A stretch of 64,000 nt of DNA from Stichopus chloronotus (taxonomy: Eukaryota; Echinodermata; Holothuroidea; Aspidochirotida; Stichopodidae). Each line of letters opens with the position of its first letter. The stretch's first letter is position 1. Position numbers and translations under genes: made by a program. Below are positions 12,801 to 24,800 of this stretch, piece by piece. Location: the NCBI GenBank assembly GCA_021234535.1, contig CM037838.1, positions 12,235,929-12,299,928 of the forward strand, read 5' to 3'. Under the pieces are notes generated by a model that was not told the origin of the DNA, did not search any database, and saw only the letters and a program-made list of their open reading frames with translations.

Positions 12801-15800
12801 GATAGTCAGGAATTTGAAGGCAGTATCTTATAATGCCTCTGCTGATTTCTGAATGCAATCATTTGTCAATAGTAATATTAATAACTAAAATATGTCGGTG
12901 AATATGCTCTCAATCAGGCAATTGAGCAAAGGGGATTGATTTTTAGTTCTTTGTGAAGATGAATTCGTGATGGAATTTTCATGAGTGATTAACTCATGGA
13001 CAAGTTCATGACCACCGTTTACAGTGTTTACCATCACATATATTCAAACCAACACTGAAGTTGAAGCATCAAATGTGGTTTACAACTAACTAAGCTTTCC
13101 ATTATTAGTCATAGCACGACCTTGGGTTTGATGGAGTAAATAGAGACAGGAGGATGGATGTTTGTAGGGAGGCAGGTGAATGTGTAGGTTGTCATTAAGA
13201 CTATCAATAGGTGTAGTTTTGTACCCTTTTATTTGTGAATCATTACACACATTTATAAGCCACAAGCTCCCCCCCCCCTGCCGTGTGGTTCCTTAACATC
13301 ATAAAATAACTGCCCTTCAAGGCATGAATTTTTATTATGATATTATTATTACATTTACCTATTCCACCATGTGATGTAGTTCATATTGAAAGCTCATAAC
13401 TATCAGTATTTCAAAGCAATAACTCTTTAAGTCATCCATTTATTTACAATGCTCTTTCTTATTTAAGCTTTGGATACAACTTTTGAGGAGAAATGATTTA
13501 ATGATACCTTGAAGAATATAACAGCTTTTGCGGGAAGTCATAAATGCTCCTGATAGTTGTCTTCACTCCACAATTTATTTTATTCCACCAGATTGACAGT
13601 CTTCACGCGAACCAGATGCACGCCAGTTCCAGCAGCAGCAGCAACGTACCGAGCATGGAAGCCAACATTCTGATGCAGAACATCCAGAGGATCATACAAG
13701 AGAACGACCTGCCTCAAAAAAGACGTCTATGAGAAGAGCTCCAGGATCGAAACGCAGAACGACAAGATTTCGGAGCTGCTGCAGAGGAACCAAATGTAAG
13801 TTGAGACCCTCTGCAAAATGGGGAGTAGACCAAGTTGTTATCGTCACCCCGCCGAATGTTTCAATCTATCGACAGTATTCCAACATGTAGCAGTTTGATT
13901 CGTTTCTACTGCAGTGAGAAGGGTATTCCTCCTATGTAATCCCACCACCATTCTTTGATATGTCGGAATCACCTTCAAAATTTATAGAGTACATTGTCCT
14001 TAGGCCATGTTTTTATTGAAAACTGCTGAAGTTAGCACTAGCTCAAGGAAGGTTTAGTCTTCCTAAATAAATCCAAGTAACATCTACAGGCAAGATACGT
14101 CAGGGTCCTTCATTGTGCAAGAGTTCAGGATGGTCAAAACTTGGTAGTTTTGAAAAGTAAAAAGATATGTAAATTCTCTTCATAGATGGTAGTTGACCAT
14201 AACGCAGCCATTTGTTTCCAACATGTCATCAACTCCAGGTCCATTTCTTTCAGTGAGGACATCAAGTCAACTCCAAGTCAAAGTAAGAGCATTAAAAGTT
14301 GATTTTGTGAGTGTGTTACACCGAGGGAGGAGAATTGTGGAATATGAAGAATTGGGAAACAACGTCACCCTCAGAGGCGAAGAAAAATGAGGACCGTATT
14401 ACTCCTTGATGTTAAATGTAGGCAATATTTCAGGAGAGCCAAGATTGACGTCAGTCTCAATGACAGTCGATAAATATGAACACCAGTAATGCCACACACA
14501 TCCAATATTTTGTGTCTTTCTTGAATGTTTCAGCGAATTTTGGCTATTTTGTGATCACTGCTCACCCCATTAGCTTTCCTTAAGTTCAAGTTTTTTTCTT
14601 TCTTATCTCCACTCTTGTTGTGTCAATCTGTGTGCTTTGGCCATGACAATGAGAAGGAAATAAAAGGGGTGAAAGTCATTTCATTCTTGTGGCACATTTG
14701 CTCTTAATGCTTCAGAGTATCTGAGATGTTGTAAAACTTATTTTTCTCAAAGTTTAATCCTGATAAGATATCTTGCAATTGAGAGAGGCTGAAGGATAGC
14801 AAGAAGTGGTTAGAACTGGGAATGTCCGCCGTGAAGCTCATTAAACATAAAATCATTAAATCAGTTGGCTTCTCCTTTGCCTATGTGTGCTTTGCCCCCT
14901 CTTTAATGGCTTGCTGCTTATTTGATTTTTGCTTCTTGTTTTTTTCTCAGACCTTTCAAAATTAGTAATCACTCCGAAGCCAATTCAAAGTATGTGGTTT
15001 GTTTGCCACCATTTGCATGACTAATGTGTGACTTGCTTCGATATTGAGTCTCTTTTCCAACACTCTGAACAACCCATCATCCCCACCATCTTTCCCCACC
15101 ATTTTTTTTTTCCGCCACCATCATTCTCTTCCTTCACCCCACACAATAGATGATGGAACCATTTAAAAGACCAGCAAAAGTTCATTTGAACAAGAACAAA
15201 GTGGAAAGTCTACCGCTATTGAAAGAGGGCCTGTGTCATGGAAAAAGAAAATTGCTGTTCTATTTAGACTCAAACCATGGACTGCCAGCCGTAAAGCAGT
15301 TGCCATGGAAATGTCTGCAAAGTTCCTCGTTTTCACTTTTCCTTTAGTTCCATCAGTAGGCATGTCGACAAATTTGGTATCTCTGAAAACTGGTCTCTGC
15401 ATCTGAACTGCTTCAAATGATGCACATCTCGTGTAGCTGCTGCGGTGTCCCAAATTATCTCAACTGTTTGTGTAAAACCTTGTACCTACCATAGTTAGGT
15501 TGTACCACCTTTTCTTCCCTCACCTACCTCGTTACGCCTGCTAAATTTCGCTCTAAATGAAGGGCAGTAATATGTCTTTGTGCCTGCAATGCACTTTGCA
15601 TTTGCTACGTTTTTGTTTAGAAATTAGTCATCGTCTCATAAGCAGTTTCTTAGGTTTTAACACCAACTTTACCTTCATTCTTTGTTCTCTAGTATGTGGA
15701 ATTTTATGTAGCCCAGTGCAATCACAGTGAAATTGGTATGGTATTCTCGACTGCTTAAAGGGATGAAAGGGGAACAAGAAGAGAACCCCAAGATAAAAGT

Positions 15801-18800
15801 ATTCAATGGAGTCACTTGTATGGAGCCACTCCTTTTATGGTCAGCCCTCCACCCCCATGTGAAATTGGGTTATTTTCTATTTCTCCTTGTTTTTAAAGCG
15901 ATACAGAGTACTCTGCACTCGGCAGTGTCTCTACAATTAGCTTTACAAAGAGTTTCATGGGAATGTTTTTTGCATGTTGACGGCATGATCGTAGAGTTCT
16001 TGTGTGCATGATAGAAATGTCTTTGATTTGTTCTCCATGTCCATCGTTTGAACAAAGAAAAACAAAAGAGGCTTGCTTCAGTGAGCAGAGCGAATCCTGG
16101 ATGTATGTCTTGCAAGTTGAAGCTTGTTCTAGGGTCATCTTGATATGTTTCCAGCATGGATTCTGCCAGTCAGCTAAGTTGTCTAGTTTGGTTTGGCAAT
16201 GTTGTATCTTCCCTTTGTTCAAGTTGGCATGTGTGATACTTAATTGTGCCTCTGGTTTGGAATCAGTTTTAATGCAAAATACTTGATGATTTCCATGACA
16301 GCTGGGTAACAGTGATATCAGCTGCTAGTATTAGAATGTATTTGATGCAGAATTGTCCCACATTCCAAAAGTATTGCCATGGACTTGTTAGTTTTTGATA
16401 GTTTAACATCTGTTGTTGTACTGATCACATACTTCATTTTTAATCCGTGGAATGTGTTAGTATACATACAGTACTTAGGGAAGTGGATCATTTCATTACC
16501 CAGAATGCCTCAATGGCAAGGATGGTATTGTGAATTGTGATCACAGACCAAGTGGGTCATTTGATCAAGGGAAGTGAAGTAGATCAATAACAAGAACGGT
16601 ATTGTGGAATGTTATCATAGACTAAGTGGGTCGTTTGATTAAGGGAAGTGGATCAATACCAAGGAAGGTATTGTGGATTGTGATCACAGACTAAGTGGGT
16701 CATTTGATTAAGGGAAGTGAAGTAGATCAATAACAAGAACGGTATTGTGGACTGTTATCATAGACCAAGTGGGTCGTTTGATTAAGGGAAGTGGATCAAT
16801 AACAAGAAAGGTATTGTGGATTTTGATCACAGACTAAGAGGGTCATTTGATTAAGGGAAGTGGATCAATATCAAGAACAGTATTGTGGACTGTTAACGTA
16901 GACTACAGTAAGTGGGTCATTTGATTTTGAAGAAGGGATGCAGATCAATGCCGAGGACATATTTTGCTTTTTCATCATTGACTAAGTTGGTTTTTTTTAT
17001 CAAGGGAAGTAGATCACAAAGGATAGGATTGTGGAAGGTGATCATAGACAGAGTGGTCATTTGATCAAGTGAAGTGGATCATTGCCAAATACTGGATTGT
17101 AACTGATGGTCTTATCGTTGACCAAGTTGACCAAGGAGAAGTTGTTCGGTTGGAAAGATGGTATTATGGAAAACGATGGTAGACTAAGTGGGTCATTTGA
17201 TCAATGTCAGTTCTTTACTGCCAGTGAAATTCAAGTACACAATACTACATATTTGTAATTGTAAATATATACATTAATGCACAGACAGGTATTGAAGTAT
17301 ATTGTCTTTTGGCCAGGGAGGAAGGATCATTCTATTTATCCAAATTTGAAGAGGTTATTTTTGTTGCTGAAACATAGATTGAACTTTAAGTTATTGGACT
17401 CTGAAGCTAGTAAAAATACCTCATGAAGTCAGTTCTCCTTTACAGAGAGTAGAATACATGTAAAGCATGAATGCCAGAATGTTCAGTTTTTCTTGGTGAT
17501 GATAAGTGCATGAATGTTTCCATGTCACACAGTGGAACAAAGGGATCAACTCTTGTTGTTAATTGCTAGAATCTTGTCGACCATTTCATCGTTCTTTCAG
17601 TCAGTCCGTCTTTCTGTTTTTGATCACAGGTATGTCGAAGAAAGTAATACCTTGCTAGAGAAGAGGAACGACACATACAAGCAGACAGCAGCACAGTCTC
17701 AACTAAGAGTCCTTGAACTAGAACAAGAAAAGGTGAGTGTTTCCTTCTTCGTGTGTAATATTTTCATAATTCATTCAGTATGTGTCATACATCGTCTCTG
17801 CTGATTCCCATCGTAGACATAGACTTACCCCTCGCCCTTCACTAATGCGTACGTTTAGCTGTGCTCTACATGTCCTCAAAATTAATCCTAGCATTGCTCC
17901 CTCTAAAGATTTAGCCCACCCTAATATAGCGAAGCGAGGGGTAAGTAGAGTCACTTGTGTCGTGGTGAGTACGTCAAGGAGACGATTTCCATGAGGTGTG
18001 TGCAAAGGTTGCTTAAACCTGTCTTTCAGGAAGGATTGTGATTGTATCGGTCACAGACTACTCAGTAATGGATCGAGAGACTGAATTGTTAAGCGATGAC
18101 ATAGATTGCCAACTGTCAGGCATTTACATTGACGTGTTGTGTATCTGATTCTTGTTTTTGCAGACTGAAAAATGGTTATTTTCAAATTCTGCTACAGTTT
18201 ATGATAAAGACTGCCTGACAGAATAAAAATTCAGTTCCACAATAAGAGCTTCCAATTTCTTTGGCCGTTCCCCGTCTCTTTGTTAATTCTTTTTTGCAAG
18301 TCTTTGGTAAATATCACATGATGCATTCCCTCATCCACCGCTGATTATTTGAATAACAACATGTTTGTTGTCATGGAGACACAGTTTGTTTTATCTGTTG
18401 TGAACCCCTGCAATGCTGAACAGCTTCATATTCATGTAACATAGACTGTATTTGTTACTCAGCTCTGTACTTTTAAATAGCAGCAACTGTCCAAACTGCA
18501 TTTCAACTACCAACAAAGATGTCTGTAATCTTATTGGTGACCATTATTGTGATAGCTGCAACATAAGAGAACTCTAATGGAAGAAACTGGAATGTGTATT
18601 GTTTACTAGCTCCTTGTTTTGAGATTTCAAGGCCATATTAATCCTGTGTGTAATTCATTGATAGTAGTCTAGTATCTCTTAGCTCTGCATGTCTCTACTG
18701 TAAAGTCAGACTTTTAATTTTTTTTCCCATGTGTAATATAATCTTGCTTGCATAGGTGTATGAGTCCTTTCAAGCTACAACTCCCTGCCCTCTGCTTCCC

Positions 18801-21800
18801 CGACTGGAGGAACACACACACCCACAGTCTACCTGGAGATGTTTTTGACACTGATTAGTTGTGCACTTCGATCAAGAACACATTGTTTTCAAATTTGTAG
18901 TCTACAGCACTGTTTGGTTTTATATTATGTCGTTTACCTTCTTCTTCATTGCTTGGCAGGTCAAGTTAACTACAGAATTGAGTAATGCTACTGCCAAGGT
19001 CAGTAGCTTGCAGCTAGAGTTAGGTCAGGTCCAGCAAAAAGAGGCAGATCTGAAGACCAAATTATCCAAAACAGTCTCCTCAGTGGAAAACCAACAGGGT
19101 GAAGTAGACCTTCTGAAGGTGCAGTGTAGAGGTGAGTTGGTGTGGCAGTGTAGGGTTGGAGAATATTACATAAGGTGAATGTGTTAGGACTGCAAGAAAT
19201 AGGACTGTAAGGGAGCACCATTGTGAAGATTAGTAACAGCAAGGCATAGGAGTGATGATTATCAATGCAGAATCATCGATTTGGCTACATGAATGTCTTT
19301 CTGAGTAATTTGTTTAATTAGTAAAGATAATGTGTCAAATCTTTACATTACTTATCCTGTCTGTTGCCACTGGCAATCCACAATGATCAAGCTTAAGACA
19401 AAGATGTAATCTAGTCATGCCTTGAGTCGCATCATGATTTGCGACTGGAGTTGCTAAATTGAGTGTAGTTGACTGGAGTTGCCAGAAAAAGAGTGACTTG
19501 GATGAAACTCTGGCCCTTATAAGATGCCAGCCTCTTTACAAGAACAAATTGAATAAAGTTTAAACTTACATGAATATTGCTTGTTATTCACCTCTGTGAT
19601 TCCTTCTCAATGAAAACAAAACGCTGCTTGAATACCTAATATGTACGTTGTTACAGTGACGTGGATTTGAAAACGTCATATGGTAGAGGTATATACTTTA
19701 ATGCTTTTTCTGTTGCAGATGCTGAAAAGAAAGCTGAAAGTTTGACTAAATTATCAAAAGAAGAGAAACAGATAAGGAAACAGCTAGAAGCAAAATTGAG
19801 TAATCTTCGAGGAGGAAATGGCAGAACTAAAAGCAGAAAAGGAAGCAGTAGAAAAGGTTAGTGATAAATGACTGTACCTATGTATGAGAGATGAAGGCAA
19901 ATTGGTATACATTTGTAAGCAGGGACCATTCCGTCCACAAAACCATGAGGTCTTGTCATCTCTGTTTCTTCATCTCTATTTCCTCATGTCCCTGTTTTCA
20001 CAATAAATTGTACCTGATGCGATTGATAAACACAGTGTATTGATTTGATGAAGTACACCAAGTCTGGCAAATTTGGCCACTTAGAATAAAATGCTGGTGA
20101 AAATGGTTGTTAAACAGGAGAATCAGGAAAATTCCTGTTCCTATTCTATCTCTCGCTGTTGTGTTTTATTTCATTCTGGTTTGTTAATGCTACGTCAATG
20201 CTTTCATCAAACCCGAATTCTGGAATGCCTGCTTGCACTCTGTCAAACAAATGTCTTACAATTTCTTCCTTTTTTCCCCTGTAAAATGAAACAAATCAAA
20301 GCACAAAGCATTGTCATTGATGCGTGAGTTCTCCAGGACACTAAATAAATATTGAATCAGTCTGTAAGTGTAATCAGTATCAAGATATATTCTGAGACTC
20401 AAACATATCACCAAAGAAACAAGCTGTGCACAGGGGTATATTAATGGTGGTCTGCATTTCGTCTCGCTCTATGTTTTGTCCACCTGTCTGTCTGTCTCTC
20501 TGTTTGTGTGTGCATTGTTCAGTGCAGAATCTCCGTCGTGAAACCGTATCAGTCTGATAGAAACCTTTTTGAGATGAACATTGTCCATCTGTGATTACTA
20601 CTCCAAGTGGGTATGGAGCTTTTTCTGAGATGATATTTCAAAACGTTGGAGTAGGAGAGACAGGGCTTGACTCAGATTTGTCGGCCATTTCATTTGAACG
20701 AGCTTACTCGGACAGTTAATTTCCAAGGAACATTTCCTGGTAGTGCAGCACATTTTGCTACACAAAAAAGTGGACTGCTTTGCAAGTGCAAATATGTGTA
20801 GTAGGTATTTTTAGCTGTCTAAATTCATCATTTTCAAAATGATACTTCCACAGACGCTCAAAATACCTCAAAATTACGATGCAAAATGTGAGCCTTTCTC
20901 CAGGTTTGGCAGTTTTATTTGGAGATGATGTTAACGCAGTCAGAACACCCCGATCACTTGCAACTATGTGGGATGGATGCATTCAAGTAGGTTTGTTTTG
21001 TCTTTTTTTATGATAGAATCTGTCAGAGAGGAGGAAGAAAGCAGCTGTGGAGAAACAGAGGTCTCAAGATGAGATTGAGGAGATGAAGAGATCGTATGAG
21101 GTAACAGCAATTATATTTTTCTTCATAATTTTTTCCAAGAATGTCAGCCATCCTGCAGGTTCAATCCATAACCAGTGTATATATGCTCTCAGGTACTGAA
21201 TATACAGTGAAGGAGGCAGAGAAGCTAGATGAAGGGATACCTAAGAGAGAGTGCACTCAGTTTTGCAGGTAGAATACTCAGGGATGCTGATAGTGCATCC
21301 AGGGTTGCTGATAGTGCATCCAGGGATCATAATGTTCCAAAGCTCCAGATCAGATATGAAGACAACAGAGACTGCTTGGCCCAACATGGCTCATTTCCCA
21401 GCTGGGTATCCAACATCAACGGTTGCACTGTTTTACACAGCAACGTTAAACTACCAACCAAAAGGGGGTGCTTTAGAGTTTAAGATGCTCATACAGGGTC
21501 AAACAAAGGAGTGGGGCATCTGGCCGACCGACGATCTTGGCAGTCTTTCATTAATTTCTAGAATTTTCATAAGCTGCAAGCAAACTTGTTCTTTTGTGAC
21601 CTCTTCCAAATGGTAATTGTAGTTATAGGTCCATCTATGTTTGCTTGTTGCTCATTGGTTAAGATGCAAGAGATTCTGCCAGTTTTAGTTTTGCTTCCAG
21701 AGATATTAAGCACTTGATTGTGGAACGTTTCATTTTGACTCACAGGAGGAATTAAGTTCACTAAAGACCAGGTTAAGACAACAGAAGTCGTCAACGGATG

Positions 21801-24800
21801 CTGCGACAGCCGAACAGGTAACATAATCTGCTTTGCTTTATCATGACTTGTTAAGTCTCACCCCCCCCCCCCCCCTGGAGTATTTGGGAATCATGTTCAT
21901 CCTCACCCATTCTTCTGCTATCAACTTCATCTCTATAATCTCTACCTGAAGACAGGGAACGTAATTTCGAACAAATTTGCCAGGTATTTAAAAAAGTCAC
22001 ATTTGCCCATTTTCAACCCGGCAGGTTTCGCAGATCGAGAAAGAGCTGGAAGTGCAATTCAAAGAGAGATCGGAGAGGATCATCAGCCAGGCCAAGGACA
22101 CCTACCAGAGAGAACTCAACGACGTCAGGGAAGAAAAGGAACAGCTGGCCAGAAAACTGGCCAGCACTGAACAGAAGGTAAGAAGACAGACATTGATTCA
22201 TGTTCGTTTGCTTAAGTAGTTTAGAGTATGAAACCAACCTCTGGTCAGAAAAAGTGGTCAGTGCAGAAGGTATGGGGACAAGGATATCGGAAAGTTGAAT
22301 AAAGAAAGTTTGAGTATGGAACCTTTGGCCTGAAAAGTGGCCAGTGCAAAAGGTTTGGCAACAAGTAGATCCAAAGATTTGAGGAAGTTTGAGGAAGGTT
22401 AGAGCATGGCACCCTTGGCCAGAAAAGTGGCCAGTTCAGAAGAGAAGGTCAATTCACAAAGTCATTGAACAGTTCGGTCAAGTTGTTCGCAGTATGGAAA
22501 CAAAGAGGTTGGAAAGTTTAATCAACCAGGTTAAACTAGGGAACATTTGGCCATAGAGATGAAATCATTGATAAGTAAAGTAAATCAGTTTATATCAAAC
22601 AGATCGCAAGGAAAGAGACAACTAAACAGTGGAAGGCGTAGGATAGCGTTCCATTTTTGTTGTCTGCAATTTATCAGTTTTGTAATTTTAACTCTTTGTG
22701 TGACAACATTAAGTGCCGAAGCCGTGTCGTAAAATCGAAATCCCTCTCCTGCGGTCCTCTTCTTCCTATCTGTGGCATTTAAGAAAGACCTGAAACGCTG
22801 CGGTTGTGTCCTGATCGATGTTATGGTGGGAGTAGTGGATGTTCATCTCATTGGGAGGAGGGAGATGCTCAAACTGCTTCAATGTAGGAACAGTCTGGAT
22901 AAAGTGATATCTACTCTCTCCCTCTCCTCATCTCTCTTTTTCAGTTGCTGAGTTCTCGGTCATCTCAGGGTGAGAGCAAACATCAATTAGAAGACCTCAA
23001 GGAGAGACTTGAAGAGAGTCAAGACTGGAAGGAAAAGGTTCGTCAACCATTCTATTTGTGGAAGAATTTGCAAAATGACCTCACCAGAAATGTGGTGACA
23101 AACTTTTCCCATAGTGAACCTCTCAAACCTCCTTAACTCATTTTGTTAATACCAAGTCAATAATTTTTCATTGAGGTAAAAATAAGTATTAGGTAGAGCA
23201 TGCAGTGCATTTTATGGTGATCAAATGACATTGCATTTTGTATTTAGGGGAGCATGATTTTCTTTTTTTTTTGTCATTGATGCTAGTATTTGTCAATTGA
23301 CTCAGCTAATACTGTCAAGTGAAGTCTCCCCACTCAACTCCTAGTCTCCAAAACCATAACCATGGCAGACTATGGGTACGTTGTCATGAACAGCTACATA
23401 AAGTAAAATTGTGATGCTCCTTTACTTGACAGAAGAAACAAATACCTGCATATGGTGAATTGTTAACAAGGCGCTCTCGTTTTCCTAGTAGTGTGTTCTT
23501 TCCCATTATTTATTTGTTTTTATTTCCTGTTGTGTTGTGGTCATTTCAGTATGAATCCTTGCATTCCAATGCCTTAAATATGAAAGAGAAATACGAAAAG
23601 AGGATAAAGGAACTGATGCAAGAAAAATCATCACCAAACCCAAGTCCAGCTGCAGCTCCACCAAATGTTGTTGATGAGGTAAGCCCTAACACTTAATGCT
23701 GTGAGAACCTCATTAGTTATAAATGTGGAGGTAAGGTGGGGTTCAAATTGACAGTCTCTCTTTTTATCGATCATCAGAACTGACATTATCCTGTAGGTAT
23801 GTTCTCCATACCTCATGAAATATCTTCATACATCATGAAACCTCCAAACCCTTTGGTACCTCCAGATCTCTTTCAGACGTCTTTCAGATTTAATTGAAAC
23901 AAATGTTTGTCCAACACTTGGCATATCTATTGAGGTTTGTATGTGTGGACAAACATCTGACTGGTATTTGTGCTTTTTGTCGTGTAAATTCCCTTAAGTG
24001 CTGCTATAAGTGTGCACTCCGTCAAAAGATCTAAATGTATACTTTCCAATTTAATTCACAGTTGATGAGGTACAACTTACTGAAAATGTGTTGTTGTTAA
24101 TACCTCAGTATGCGAATCTTGTGGAGGTACAGTAACAATAATCAAATTTCTGATTCACCATATCTGTCAAGGTAAAGCAAATGAAATTCTGGCCTTTTTT
24201 TTTTTTTTTTGGGGGGGGGTTTCTGTTGATGTAAGCCTGATGAGATGTAACTTGACTTGAATTACTTTTTTGTGTGCTCTTTTCATCATATTTTGATGAG
24301 TTGAATATTTCCCATAGTTTGCCTCACTATGCAAAGCCTCGTGATGTAAAAGATATTACATCACTCTGAAGTTACCTCAACATTCATAAAATTATGAGTT
24401 GCATTATTATGTTAACTGCTCATCGCCTTCAGGGTGCTATTCTGTGGAACAGCAAATCAAGTCCAAATTTTTAAATCCTTCCCTCTCTGCTCCATCAACA
24501 GGTTAAGAAAGTCATGAACAACGTCTACCATTCCTTGAAAAGTGAGTTCGAGTCCGGTCAGAGTTACAAGGGTACCGAAATTCTGGCGACGATCATGAAC
24601 ACTATTAAGGTGAGCGTGGCCAAGGTTGAAAAATGATACCAGCTGGCAGAAATGCCAGCCCCCCAACAGGAATTCCATCAGCCGGCAGAAACGCCGGCTC
24701 CCAACAGGATTGATACCGGCAGGCAGAAACGCCTGGGTCCCGAGAGGAATGTTTCGTAGGGCTAACAGTGTCGTGCTAGTGTTCTGAAATCGTCGCTGTG

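Noticed and set aside
15150..16286. Cluster of overlapping frames in intron 10
   Set aside because: Frames on both strands with no family similarity, no conserved splice phase and chance-like composition.
17600..17629. Alternative upstream acceptor extending exon 11
   Set aside because: It is open in frame but would insert about ten residues not found in the family and disturb the phase join with exon 10; kept only as a possible minor isoform.
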